Below, one piece after another: positions 25,775 to 34,475 of a stretch of DNA of 64,000 bases. The stretch covers positions 1 to 64,000 of the forward strand of contig JASJDP010000022.1 in NCBI GenBank assembly GCA_030065095.1, in the 5' to 3' direction. Under the pieces are notes generated by a model, which saw only the letters and a list, made by a program, of their open reading frames with translations, was not told the DNA's origin and did not search any database. How positions within the stretch are numbered: the stretch's first letter is position 1; each line of letters opens with the position of its first letter. The stretch comes from Rhodobacter sp. (lineage in GTDB: Bacteria; Pseudomonadota; Alphaproteobacteria; Rhodobacterales; Rhodobacteraceae). A program made the position numbers and the translations under genes.

Positions 25775-28138
25775 ATGCCGAAAGATCATGGCATCGGTGC
25801 CAGCAACAAGCGGCGCGAGGACGTGCGGTTCCTGACGGGCCGCGGCAAGTATACCGACGACATCAACCTGGCCGGCCAGGCCTATGTGCATTTCGTGCGC
25901 TCGGACGTGGCGCACGGCACGATCAACAAAATCTACACCACTGCCGCCGCGGCCGCCGACGGCGTCGTGGGCATCTTCACCGGCGCCGATTTCGAGGGCG
26001 TCGGCGGGTTGCCCTGCGGCTGGCAGGTGACCGACCGGCACGGCAACCCGATGCAGGAACCGCCGCATCCGGTGCTGGCCCAGGGCAAGGTGCGGCATGT
26101 GGGCGACCCGATCGCCGCGGTCGTGGCCACCAGCTACGAGGCCGCGCGCGATGCCGCCGCACTGCTGGATGTCGATATCGCCGAGCTTCCGGCGGTGGTC
26201 GACATGAAGGCGGCGGTGGCCGACGGCGCCACCAAGGTGCATGACGAGTTGGAAAGCAACCTTTGCTACGACTGGGGCTTCGTCGAGGAAAACCGCGACG
26301 CGGTCGACACCGCGATCAAGAACGCCCACCACGTCACCACGCTGGAGCTGGTCAACAACCGGCTGATCCCGAACGCGATGGAGCCGCGAGTGGCCGTGGG
26401 TGCCTATGATCCGACGAACGACGAATCGACGCTCTACACCACCAGCCAGAACCCGCATGTGATCCGCCTTCTGATGGGCGCCTTCGTGCTCGGCATCCCC
26501 GAGCACAAGCTGCGCGTCGTGGCGCCGGATGTGGGTGGCGGCTTCGGTTCGAAGATCTTCCACTATGCCGAAGAGGCGTTCTGCACCTTCGCGGCCAAGC
26601 AGTTGAAGATGCCGGTCAAGTGGACGGCGCAGCGGTCGGAAAGCTTCATGACTGATGCCCATGGCCGCGACCATGTCACCAAGATCGAGCTGGCGCTGGA
26701 TGCCGAGGGCCATTTCCAGGCGATCCGGACCGAGACCTATGCCAATATGGGCGCGTATCTCTCGACCTTTGCGCCGAGCGTGCCGACCTGGCTGCACGGC
26801 ACGCTGATGGCCGGAAACTACAAGACCCCGCTGATCTATGTGAACGTCAAGGCGGTCTTTACCAACACCGTGCCGGTCGATGCCTATCGCGGCGCGGGCC
26901 GCCCCGAGGCGACGTTCCAGCTGGAACGCGTGATCGACGTGGCCGCGCGCGAGATGGGGATCGACCCCGTCGAGCTGCGGCGCAAGAACTTCGTCACCGA
27001 GTTCCCCTACGCCACCCCGGTGGCGGTGGAATACGACACCGGCGACTACAACGCGGTGATGGACAAGGCGCTGGAGATTGCCGATGTCGCGGGCTTCGAC
27101 GCCCGCGCGGCGGCGAGCCAGGCCGCGGGCAAGTGGCGCGGGCTTGGCATCAACACCTATATCGAGGCCTGCGGCATCGCGCCCTCGGCGCTGGTGGGCC
27201 AGCTGGGCGCGCGCGCCGGTCTCTACGAATCGGCCACGGTACGGGTCAACGCCACCGGCGGACTGGTGGTGATGACCGGCTCGCACAGCCACGGCCAGGG
27301 GCATGAGACGGCCTTTCCGCAGGTGATCGCCGAGATGATCGGGATCGACGAATCGATGGTCGAGGTGGTGCATGGCGACACCGCCAACACGCCGATGGGC
27401 ATGGGCACCTATGGCTCGCGCTCGCTGGCGGTGGGCGGCTCTGCCATGGTGCGGGCGACCGAGAAGATCATCAACAAGGCCAAGAAGATCGCCGCGCACC
27501 TGCTCGAGGCCTCGGCCGACGATATCGAGCTGAAGGACGGCCAGTTCAGCGTGGCGGGCACCGACAAGTCGGTGGCCTGGGGCGACGTGACCCTGGCGGC
27601 TTACGTGCCGCATAACTATCCGCTGGAGGATATCGAGCCGGGTCTGGAGGAGACGGCGTTTTACGATCCGTCGAACTTCACCTACCCCGCAGGCGCCTAT
27701 ATCTGCGAGGTCGAGGTCGATCCCGACACCGGCAAGGTCACGATCGACCGGTTCTCGGCAGCGGACGATTTCGGCAACGTGGTCAATCCGATGATCGTCG
27801 AGGGCCAGGTCCATGGCGGGCTGGCGCAGGGCATCGGGCAGGCCTTGCTGGAAAACTGCGCCTATGACGAGAACGGCCAGATCCTGTCGGCGTCCTACAT
27901 GGACTATGCCATGCCGCGCGCCGATGATGTGCCGATGTTCTCGGTCGACCATTCCTGCCAGACGCCTTGCACCCACAACCCGCTGGGCGTGAAGGGCTGC
28001 GGTGAGGCCGGCGCGATCGGCTCGCCGCCGGCGGTGGTGAACGCGGTGGTCGACGCGCTGCAGCGCAACGGCCGCGACGTGAGGCATATCGACATGCCGC
28101 TGTCGCCGTCGCGCGTCTGGTCGGCGATGAACGGATAA
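25775..28138 (+). CDS. coxL: Form II CO-dehydrogenase-like Mo hydroxylase large subunit
   Basis: A 787-aa molybdopterin-cytosine-dinucleotide catalytic subunit. The active-site loop is [12 protein letters not shown] (A370-R376), the AYRGAGR signature of form II enzymes. It lacks the AYRCSFR of form I, whose cysteine holds copper in true CO dehydrogenase. Other Mo-binding motifs present are [11 protein letters not shown] and [17 protein letters not shown], the latter holding the catalytic glutamate. Form II enzymes oxidise CO poorly or have other substrates, so annotation as CO dehydrogenase is tentative. Confidence 0.95.
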   Translation: MPKDHGIGASNKRREDVRFLTGRGKYTDDINLAGQAYVHFVRSDVAHGTINKIYTTAAAAADGVVGIFTGADFEGVGGLPCGWQVTDRHGNPMQEPPHPVLAQGKVRHVGDPIAAVVATSYEAARDAAALLDVDIAELPAVVDMKAAVADGATKVHDELESNLCYDWGFVEENRDAVDTAIKNAHHVTTLELVNNRLIPNAMEPRVAVGAYDPTNDESTLYTTSQNPHVIRLLMGAFVLGIPEHKLRVVAPDVGGGFGSKIFHYAEEAFCTFAAKQLKMPVKWTAQRSESFMTDAHGRDHVTKIELALDAEGHFQAIRTETYANMGAYLSTFAPSVPTWLHGTLMAGNYKTPLIYVNVKAVFTNTVPVDAYRGAGRPEATFQLERVIDVAAREMGIDPVELRRKNFVTEFPYATPVAVEYDTGDYNAVMDKALEIADVAGFDARAAASQAAGKWRGLGINTYIEACGIAPSALVGQLGARAGLYESATVRVNATGGLVVMTGSHSHGQGHETAFPQVIAEMIGIDESMVEVVHGDTANTPMGMGTYGSRSLAVGGSAMVRATEKIINKAKKIAAHLLEASADDIELKDGQFSVAGTDKSVAWGDVTLAAYVPHNYPLEDIEPGLEETAFYDPSNFTYPAGAYICEVEVDPDTGKVTIDRFSAADDFGNVVNPMIVEGQVHGGLAQGIGQALLENCAYDENGQILSASYMDYAMPRADDVPMFSVDHSCQTPCTHNPLGVKGCGEAGAIGSPPAVVNAVVDALQRNGRDVRHIDMPLSPSRVWSAMNG

Positions 28139-28192
28139 GGCGATGGCCCGCCCCCGATGCGGGGCGGGACCCGACCTTCAAGGGAGTAGAAA

Positions 28193-28984
28193 ATGCACAA
28201 TTTCGAACTGGTGAAACCCACCACCATCGCCGATGCCGTCTCTGCGCTTGGCGGCGAGGACGCACAGGCTCTGGGCGGCGGTCAGACGCTGATCCCGACG
28301 ATGAAGCAGCGGCTGGCCGCACCTGCCGTGCTGGTCTCGACCGCGGGCATCGACGAGATGAAGGGCGTCTGCCTGGACGACAACGGACGGCTTTGCATCG
28401 GCGGCGCGACGACGCATGCCACCGTGGCGGCCGAGGCGGCGGCGCATTATCCGGGGCTTGCGGCGCTGGCATCGACCATCGGCGATCCGGCCGTCCGCAA
28501 CCGGGGCACGATCGGCGGGTCGCTGGCCAACAACGATCCGGCGGCCTGCTATCCGGCGGGCGTTCTGGGATCGGGCGCGATGGTCGTCACCAACAGCCGC
28601 GAGATCGCCGCGGACGACTATTTCCAGGGTATGTTCACCACGGCGCTGGACGAAGGCGAGATCATCACAGAGGTGAAATTCCCGGTGCCGGAAAAGTCGA
28701 ACTATCAGAAGTTCCTGCAGCCGGCCTCGCGCTTTGCGCTGACGGGCGTCTTCGTCGCCAAATTCGGCGGCGGGGTGCGGGTGGCGATCACCGGCGCGTC
28801 GGAAGACGGCGTGTTCCGGTGGACGGCGGCCGAGGAGGCGTTGTCGGCCGACTTCTCGACGGGCGCCGTCGATGGGCTGAGCATGGCGGCGGATGGTCTG
28901 ATCAACGACCTGCACGGCACGCCCGCCTACCGCGCGAACCTGTGCAAGGTGCTGACGGTCCGCGCGGTGAACGCCGCCGCCTGA
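28193..28984 (+). CDS. coxM: Molybdenum hydroxylase FAD subunit (CoxM-like)
   Basis: A 263-aa FAD-binding subunit. The two FAD loops are ALGGGQTLIPTMKQRL and TIGDPAVRNRGTIGGSLANN. The chain continues with DPAACYPAGVLGSGA, typical of the family. The gene order S-L-M is that of form II operons. GGGAG precedes the ATG at 28193. It is the last gene before a strong intrinsic terminator at 29007. No coxD/E/F maturation genes follow, although the CoxE-type gene at 3531 belongs to the same broad VWA family. Confidence 0.94.
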   Translation: MHNFELVKPTTIADAVSALGGEDAQALGGGQTLIPTMKQRLAAPAVLVSTAGIDEMKGVCLDDNGRLCIGGATTHATVAAEAAAHYPGLAALASTIGDPAVRNRGTIGGSLANNDPAACYPAGVLGSGAMVVTNSREIAADDYFQGMFTTALDEGEIITEVKFPVPEKSNYQKFLQPASRFALTGVFVAKFGGGVRVAITGASEDGVFRWTAAEEALSADFSTGAVDGLSMAADGLINDLHGTPAYRANLCKVLTVRAVNAAA

Positions 28985-29006
28985 GCATCTTTGACCGATG
29001 TCGGAG

Positions 29007-29037
29007 GGGCCCTGCCGCGGCAGGGCCCTTTCCTTTT
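29007..29037 (+). terminator. Intrinsic terminator of the cox operon
   Basis: A perfect 22-bp palindrome with arms GGGCCCTGCCG and CGGCAGGGCCC is followed by TTTCCTTTTT. It starts 22 bases after the coxM stop codon. Confidence 0.9.
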
Positions 29038-29040
29038 TGC

Positions 29041-29287
29041 GTGCCGGTCCCAAAATGTGCGCTTCCGCGCGCGGTTTCCTTGCCAGCGGTGAGGCGACGC
29101 GTGGTATCGGCCGGGTGCCGGTTGCGGGGCTTTGGATATTTTCGGAGGGGCGCTTGAGGCGGCAAGTTGTGCCTCGAGACGCCATGTCGAGCGTTTTGCG
29201 CACCGGAGCCGCGTCCGGGAGCTTCGCCCGCCTTCGGCGGCGCATCCGGCCTCCTTGCCGCGGTTCCGGCGCGCGGAGGCACCCGGT
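29041..29287. other. Remainder of the convergent gap between coxM and apbE
   Basis: A GC-rich non-coding stretch forming most of the 303-bp gap 28985-29287. Near 29265-29210, read on the minus strand, a short hairpin (GCCGCC-GAA-GGCGGGC) lies after the ApbE gene, but there is no T-run to make a clear terminator. Nothing else is recognisable. Confidence 0.4.
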
Positions 29288-30166
29288 TCAGATCGTCGTG
29301 ACGTCGCCGTCGTTGGTGACAAGCGTGATGCGGTGGGCCCCGGGCAGTCTTGCGGCGATGCGGCGGATCGCGGGCAGGTCGGCGAGGCACAGCGCGGTCG
29401 AGAGGCCGTCGGCGAGGGTGGCGGTGTCGGCCTCGACCGTGACGCTGGACCAGCCGGGCAGGGTCCCGCCGCCCGGATCCAGAATGTGGGGCCGGCCGCC
29501 GATCAGGGTTGCGGCAGGGCTCGACGTGGCGATGGCGCGGTTGGTGAGTCTGCGCGTGGCCAGATGGCCATGTGCCGGGTCCGCGATACCGATGCGCCAC
29601 GGCCCCCCTATGGCCCCGAATTCCCCGATATTGACGAGGACCTGCGTCAGGCCGAGAGAGCGGAAGGCGTCTGCGACAAGGTCGGTGGCGAAGCCCTGGG
29701 CGATGCCGTTGAGGGTGAGCGCCTGGCCGCGGTCGAGGCGGATCTGCGGCGGTCTGCGCATGACGCGCCGCCAGCCGATCCTGGCGCGGGCGGCGGATAG
29801 GTCACCCCCTGTGGCGAGGGCCTGCCAAAGAGCCTGCACGGTTGGGTCGAAGCGGCCCTCGGTGAGGTTGTGGAGGCGGTCGCAGATATCGAACAGATCG
29901 TGGAACCGGGAATCGGCGATATGCAGAGCGCCGCGGGCGTTGAGGCGGGACAGCGCCGAGCCGGGCCGGTAAAGGCTGAAGAGCGTCTCGATTTCAGTCA
30001 GACGCGCCCTGGCCTGCGCCAGCGCCTCGGCGGCGAGGCCCGCCGGGGCGTGGAGGGTGATTTCGGCCTGCGCCCCCAAGGCGCGTCCGGTCCAGCGGGT
30101 CGGGCTTGCCCCGGCGGGCGAGGCGGCGAAAGCGGCCGAGACCGCGAGAAAGCGGCGCCGGTTCAT
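29288..30166 (-). CDS. apbE: FAD:protein FMN transferase (ApbE family)
   Basis: A 292-aa periplasmic flavin transferase that attaches FMN covalently to threonine of target proteins. The export signal is MNRRRFLAVSAAFAASPAGA, Tat-like with RRR. Family motifs are LTLNGIAQGFATDLVADAF (usually GIAKGYxVD), LVNIGEFGAIGG, RPHILDPGGG and ATLADGLSTALCL, which holds the Mg-binding aspartate. Its ATG overlaps the stop of the NosR-like gene by ATGA, so the NosR-like protein is the obvious flavinylation target. Confidence 0.92.
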   Translation of the reverse strand: MNRRRFLAVSAAFAASPAGASPTRWTGRALGAQAEITLHAPAGLAAEALAQARARLTEIETLFSLYRPGSALSRLNARGALHIADSRFHDLFDICDRLHNLTEGRFDPTVQALWQALATGGDLSAARARIGWRRVMRRPPQIRLDRGQALTLNGIAQGFATDLVADAFRSLGLTQVLVNIGEFGAIGGPWRIGIADPAHGHLATRRLTNRAIATSSPAATLIGGRPHILDPGGGTLPGWSSVTVEADTATLADGLSTALCLADLPAIRRIAARLPGAHRITLVTNDGDVTTI

Positions 30167-32247
30167 GCGGCGGCCCGGCCGTTCTGTTGCCGGGACGCCA
30201 GGACCAGCGGCACACATTGGGCCGGGTCGTCGTGGATCGTGACGCAGTCGAGGCAGCCGAAGCATTCGTCATACTGGATCTCCCCGTTCCGCCGGATCGC
30301 GCCGTATTTGCAGCGTACGGCGCAGAGCTGGCAGGGGGAGCCGCATTCGGCACGGCGGGAGATCCAGGCGCGGCCCCGGATCAGGCCGCCGAGCGCCATG
30401 ACGGCACCCAGCGGGCAGACGTAGCGGCAGAAGCCCTTGAAGAGCACGAGGCCGAGGATCAGCCAGAAGGCGGCATAGGCGACGTAATACCATTCGCGGA
30501 TGAAGAAGGTGGTGATGGCGGTCTTGAAGGGCTCGACCTCGGCGGCGGTGTCCAGATGCCCGGGGGCGAGGAAGATCAGCGCGACAAGGCCGGCGAGAAG
30601 CAGGTACTTCAACGACTTCAGGCGCTGGTCCCAGACGCGATCGGGCTCGATCTGGGGCAGGCGCAGGGCCATGCCCATGTGGTGGGCAAACTCCTGCAGG
30701 GCGCCGAAGGGGCAGAGCCAGCCGCAGAACAGCGCCCGCCCCCAGAGGGCGAAGCCGAGAATCGCGGCGGCCCAGACAAGCAGCGAGAATGGATCATAAA
30801 GCAGAAAGGCGAATGAACCGCCTTCCCAGGCAGTGCGGATTACGCCGAGGACGGTGACGACCGACAGCTGGCCCTGGCCCCACCAGCCGACGAACACGGT
30901 CATTGCGGCGAGGATGCCCAGCCGGATGGCGGTGAAATGGCGGTGGGCGGCGAACTGCGACTGGCGGACAGCCAGGATCGTCAGCAGGCCGGTCAGCCCG
31001 ACGGCGAGAAGGATCAGGTCGGTTTGGCGGTTTCGCAAGGCCTCGACCCAGGGTGCCGCCGCGGTCGGCACCTCGGGCCGGGTGAAGAATCGCGCATCCG
31101 AGGATTGGGTCGTCGAGAGCGTGACCGAGCCAATCTCCGGGCGGAACGAGCCATGCGCACGGTTGGCCCGGACATGCAGGGTCCAGGGCTCGGTCGGGTC
31201 GAAGCCGAGGCGGCGGTCGGTGCGCAGGATCATGGCGGTCCCGTCCTGCAAGGCCCGGGGCAGGTCGGGATGCAGGCCGATCAAGAGATCGCTGTCGCGC
31301 AGCGCGACGGGCAGGCCGAATTGTTCCGCCGACAGCCAGTCGGGCGCGGTGTTGCGGACGAAATCCTCGGACACGAGCCCGTGGCGGCCGGTTTCGATCA
31401 GAAGGATCGGTTCGTCGAACTCGGAAATGGACAGGAAGTTTTCCAGCTCGGCCAGGGACTCGGCGTCAAGCATCGCGCGGGCGATGCTGGGCGGGCCGAC
31501 ATCGACGATCCAGAGGTCCAGATAGGCGGCATCGGGATCGGTGCGGGCCTGTGGATCGTCGTCGGCCCAGAGGGTGTCGGCGAAGGCGGCATCGACCTCG
31601 GCATTGCTGACGCGGAAATGCGTGGCCAAGCCTTGTGCGACAAGGTCGTTCCAGGCGAGCGGTTCGTCCACGGCAGGGTCGGGATGCGCGGGCGGGCCGG
31701 TGGCGACGCCGCGCATCTTGTCGCGGGCGATCTGAAGCGTGGCGGCGAGGATCGATTCATGGGCGATGCGCACGCTGGCGGTGGCCTTGGTGACACCGTC
31801 GAGATAGACCAGTGCGCCGCCATCCGCGGCTTCGCCATAAGGAGTGCCGACGACGAGACTCGCGGCGATGTTGTGGCCGCGGTATTGTTCGAAGAACGCT
31901 TTGAAGGCCGCGTTGCCCAGGCCGGAGACGAAGATCGGCTCGTTATGGCCGATGAGCCTGACGTCGATGAAATTGCCCTCGAGGTCGAGCATGACGAGGA
32001 CATTGATCGGGGCGCCGGCGAAGCCCGGGATCGGGGCCAGGGGTTCCGTCTCGAAGGCGAAGCCGGCGTGAAGACCGCCGGCGTTTTCCAGGCGCCAGAC
32101 GCCCTGATCGTTGATCTGCTCGCCCAAGAGGAAGGGTGGTATGACGAGGGGCGAGAGCTGATCGCGCGTCAGACGCTCGGCGCAGGCGGGCGCGAGGCCG
32201 ATTGCGGCGAGGCAGAAAAGTGCGGCCAGTGTGACGAGCGCGCGCAT
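30163..32247 (-). CDS. NosR-like FMN-binding, polyferredoxin membrane protein
   Basis: A 694-aa membrane electron-transfer protein of the NosR/NapH/RnfG-related class. A signal peptide (MRALVTLAALFCLAAIGLAP) precedes a periplasmic FMN-binding domain with flavinylation motif DGVTKAT (D150-T156), where K replaces the G of the usual Dxx(S/T)GAT. Several membrane helices follow (about residues 410-620). CGWLCPFGALQEF and CRYVCPLGAV lie between them. The C-terminal ferredoxin clusters are CGSPCQLCAVRC and CFGCLDC. There is no nos operon here, so it is probably a quinol-linked relay for the PQQ system. Confidence 0.9.
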   Translation of the reverse strand: MRALVTLAALFCLAAIGLAPACAERLTRDQLSPLVIPPFLLGEQINDQGVWRLENAGGLHAGFAFETEPLAPIPGFAGAPINVLVMLDLEGNFIDVRLIGHNEPIFVSGLGNAAFKAFFEQYRGHNIAASLVVGTPYGEAADGGALVYLDGVTKATASVRIAHESILAATLQIARDKMRGVATGPPAHPDPAVDEPLAWNDLVAQGLATHFRVSNAEVDAAFADTLWADDDPQARTDPDAAYLDLWIVDVGPPSIARAMLDAESLAELENFLSISEFDEPILLIETGRHGLVSEDFVRNTAPDWLSAEQFGLPVALRDSDLLIGLHPDLPRALQDGTAMILRTDRRLGFDPTEPWTLHVRANRAHGSFRPEIGSVTLSTTQSSDARFFTRPEVPTAAAPWVEALRNRQTDLILLAVGLTGLLTILAVRQSQFAAHRHFTAIRLGILAAMTVFVGWWGQGQLSVVTVLGVIRTAWEGGSFAFLLYDPFSLLVWAAAILGFALWGRALFCGWLCPFGALQEFAHHMGMALRLPQIEPDRVWDQRLKSLKYLLLAGLVALIFLAPGHLDTAAEVEPFKTAITTFFIREWYYVAYAAFWLILGLVLFKGFCRYVCPLGAVMALGGLIRGRAWISRRAECGSPCQLCAVRCKYGAIRRNGEIQYDECFGCLDCVTIHDDPAQCVPLVLASRQQNGRAAA

Positions 32248-32287
32248 GCGGCGGAGCGTACCGGCCGGGGCCAGTGGCCCCAAATGA

Positions 32288-32298
32288 GACCAAGGTCG
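32288..32298 (-). promoter_or_regulatory. CGACCTTGGTC motif upstream of the NosR-like gene
   Basis: Read on the minus strand, CGACCTTGGTC sits about 41 bp before the ATG. It is identical over 11 bases to the element at 22936-22946. Candidate common regulator site. Confidence 0.45.
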
Positions 32299-32358
32299 CA
32301 ATCCCGGTTTCGCGAGCGATTGTCCGGAGCGGGGCGGTGATGGAATCTGTTCGGCTGG

Positions 32359-32598
32359 TTCCGGCCTGGAGCGGACGTTGCCCATTGAGCGCGAAGCCGC
32401 ACCATCGCCGACCCGCGGGGAGGCGAACCAAACCTCTGAGCGGCTCGATTTATTCCAGCAAAGTCCGAACGACCTCAATCCGATACGCACCGTCAGAAAA
32501 TCGCCTCCCCTTCGGGGCGGGTCGGCGATGGCGCGGCGGCCTGCGGCCTTGATTCCGCGCCTGAAGACTGGTTGCGAACGGAGGCTCCAGGCCAAGAC
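32359..32598 (-). repeat. Dispersed intergenic element, copy E (inverted orientation)
   Basis: A full copy. It opens TTCCGGCCTGGAGCGG and ends GCTCCAGGCCAAGACC. Inner arms lie near 32400-32425 and 32501-32542. It sits in the divergent gap 32248-32654 between the NosR-like and permease genes, so the family is not restricted to gene ends. The rest of this gap holds the CGACCTTGGTC box and the ribosome site of the permease. Confidence 0.8.
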
Positions 32599-32654
32599 CA
32601 ACGTGGCGTTTCGTCCCAACGGCATTGTGGCTAGAACGAAGAAAAGGAGGTGCG

Positions 32655-33443
32655 ATGACGAGCACTGAAGACGGGGGCCGCCGCAGCCCCGCCGTGATCG
32701 CGGTCTCGCTGGCCGTACTGATCCTGGCGTGGTGGGCCGGGGCCCGGGCGCTGGGCGATGCCAGCATCCTGCCGGCACCGGGCGCTGTCTGGACGGTGAT
32801 TCTGGCCGAAGCGGGCAGCGGTGAGCTGTGGCTGCATACCGGAGCCACGCTGGCGCGGGTCCTGGCGGCGTTCTGTTTTGCCATGGGGATCGGTACGGCC
32901 ATCGGGCTGTTGCTGGGGCTCTATCCAAGGCTGAACCGGTGGGCGGATCCTTGGGTGGTGGTGTTTCTGAACCTGCCGGCGCTGGTGGTGATCGTGCTGG
33001 CCTATCTGTGGCTGGGGCTGAACGAGATCGCCGCGATCGTGGCGGTATCGGTGAACAAGACCGCGATGGTGATCGTTACTGTGCGCGAAGGCGTGCGGGC
33101 GCGCGACGGACGCATCGCCGAGATGGCGCAGGTCTACCGGATGAGCCGTTGGGTGCGGCTGCGGCATGTACTGTTGCCGCAACTGGCCCCCTACCTGTCG
33201 ACGGCCGTCCGGAACGGGCTGGCGGTGATCTGGAAGATCGTGCTGGTGGTGGAGTTTCTGGGCCGCAGCAATGGGGTGGGGTTTCAGATCCACCTGTATT
33301 TCCAGCTGTTCGAGACGGCGCATGTCCTGGCCTACAGCCTGAGTTTCGTCACCGTCATGCTGTTGATCGAGTACCTTGTGGTCCAGTCGACCGAGGCGCA
33401 TGCGCACCGCTGGCGCCGTGCGGGCCGGTCGGCCGTCTCCTGA
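32655..33443 (+). CDS. ABC importer permease (SsuC/TauC-like)
   Basis: A 262-aa inner-membrane permease with six helices and the importer EAA loop (around RIAEMAQVYRMSRWVRLRHVL). An excellent ribosome site, AAGGAGG, precedes ATG 32655. It is the right type to pair with the solute-binding protein at 16446 and ATPase at 17401, neither of which has a permease beside it. No ATPase or binding protein adjoins this gene, so the importer seems to be split by about 15 kb, with the PQQ and cox genes between. Confidence 0.88.
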   Translation: MTSTEDGGRRSPAVIAVSLAVLILAWWAGARALGDASILPAPGAVWTVILAEAGSGELWLHTGATLARVLAAFCFAMGIGTAIGLLLGLYPRLNRWADPWVVVFLNLPALVVIVLAYLWLGLNEIAAIVAVSVNKTAMVIVTVREGVRARDGRIAEMAQVYRMSRWVRLRHVLLPQLAPYLSTAVRNGLAVIWKIVLVVEFLGRSNGVGFQIHLYFQLFETAHVLAYSLSFVTVMLLIEYLVVQSTEAHAHRWRRAGRSAVS

Positions 33444-33689
33444 TCGCGGCGCAATGCGCGCGCCGCCGGTTTCTCTCCATCCTCGGCTGCGCCTGCGGCG
33501 GAGGCGCCGCGGGCCGGGTCCGCAAAGCATTGCGCCGCCTCCTGCGCCCAGTGGGGCAACCAAGCCCGGGTCATGCGGATCTCGGCCAAGGTGAACCGGG
33601 CCTTCGCGATCTACGACCATAAGGCCGGTGCGCGGCTATGGGGTTTGTGCTAGACATCCGCACGACGGACCCAAACGGGAGGAGCGGTC
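33444..33689. other. Gap between permease and SoxYZ-like genes; possible gene remnant
   Basis: A 246-bp stretch with no convincing full gene. One plus-strand frame ends in a stop at about 33653. Its tail reads QARVMRISAKVNRAFAIYDH in codons matching the local GC-rich bias, so it may be a decayed or very short coding region. No ribosome site is seen for its internal ATG near 33573. Confidence 0.25.
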
Positions 33690-34475
33690 ATGGGCCTGAA
33701 AGCGGGGATTTTCGCGGCGGTGCTGACGATGGCAGGGTCAGCCTGGGCGCTGGACGATCCGCAGACCAAGCTTGCCGATCCGATGGAGTCGGGCATGTGG
33801 GACTATCACCAGATCGATATCCTCGGCGATCCGGCAGACATCCGGTTCGACGACCGCGTGGTCGTGCGCGGCCCGGTCGAGGCCGAAGACTCACTGAACG
33901 TGCCGCTTCTGGTGGACGCCAGTGCGATCCCGGACGTCAAGCGCATCGTGGTGTCGGCGGATTACGGCCCGATCCCGCATATCCTGACCTATTATCCCGA
34001 AACGGCCGAGGCGAAGATCGCGCTGCGGTTCAAGATCGACCAGGCGACGGCGATCCGCGCCTCTGTCGAGACGCATGACGGGTCGTGGCATGTCGGCTCG
34101 ACCTATATCGACGCGGCCGGCGGTGGATGCACGGCACCGGCGCATGCCTATGCCAGCGACGACTGGGAGGAACATCTGGGAGAGGTGCGCGGGCGGCTTT
34201 GGGCCGCGTCGGGGCGCGCGCGGTTCATCGTCGACCATCCGATGGACACCGGGCTGGCCGACGGCATTCCGGTCTTCATCATCGAGGACCTCGCGCTGGA
34301 GACCGATGCGGGCGTCAAACTGGCGCGGATCGAGCTGAGCGAACCGGTGAACGAGGACCCCGCCTTTACGCTGTATTTCGCGCCGGGCACGTTGCCGGCC
34401 AGCCTGCATGTGCGCGGGCGGGACAACAACGGCAACGAGATCGACGGGCTGATCAGCCAGGGATCGCTGAATTGA
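33690..34475 (+). CDS. Quinoprotein-dehydrogenase-associated SoxYZ-like carrier
   Basis: A 261-aa exported fusion related to the sulfur-carrier pair SoxY and SoxZ. It has signal peptide MGLKAGIFAAVLTMAGSAWA, then an immunoglobulin-like SoxY half (DVKRIVVSADYGPIPHI) and a SoxZ half (ARFIVDHPMDTGLADGIPVFII). The junction carries AAGGGCTAPA, where a cysteine sits within a glycine-rich segment in the position of the SoxY carrier arm. It may carry a covalent intermediate for the quinoprotein relay. GGAGGAG precedes ATG 33690. Confidence 0.88.
   Translation: MGLKAGIFAAVLTMAGSAWALDDPQTKLADPMESGMWDYHQIDILGDPADIRFDDRVVVRGPVEAEDSLNVPLLVDASAIPDVKRIVVSADYGPIPHILTYYPETAEAKIALRFKIDQATAIRASVETHDGSWHVGSTYIDAAGGGCTAPAHAYASDDWEEHLGEVRGRLWAASGRARFIVDHPMDTGLADGIPVFIIEDLALETDAGVKLARIELSEPVNEDPAFTLYFAPGTLPASLHVRGRDNNGNEIDGLISQGSLN

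Noticed and set aside
23657-28087. A 4.4-kb antisense open frame (1476 codons) opposite the MxaJ-like and cox genes
   Set aside because: It is the mirror of GC-rich third-position codons in pedF, coxG, coxS and coxL, and its translation is His/Arg/Gly-rich with no recognisable domain.
24689-28984. Annotation as true (form I) CO dehydrogenase
   Set aside because: The active-site loop is AYRGAGR and lacks the cysteine that binds copper.
33573-33653. Possible 26-codon gene before the SoxYZ-like gene
   Set aside because: No ribosome site and no recognisable function; kept only as a possible remnant in the gap description.
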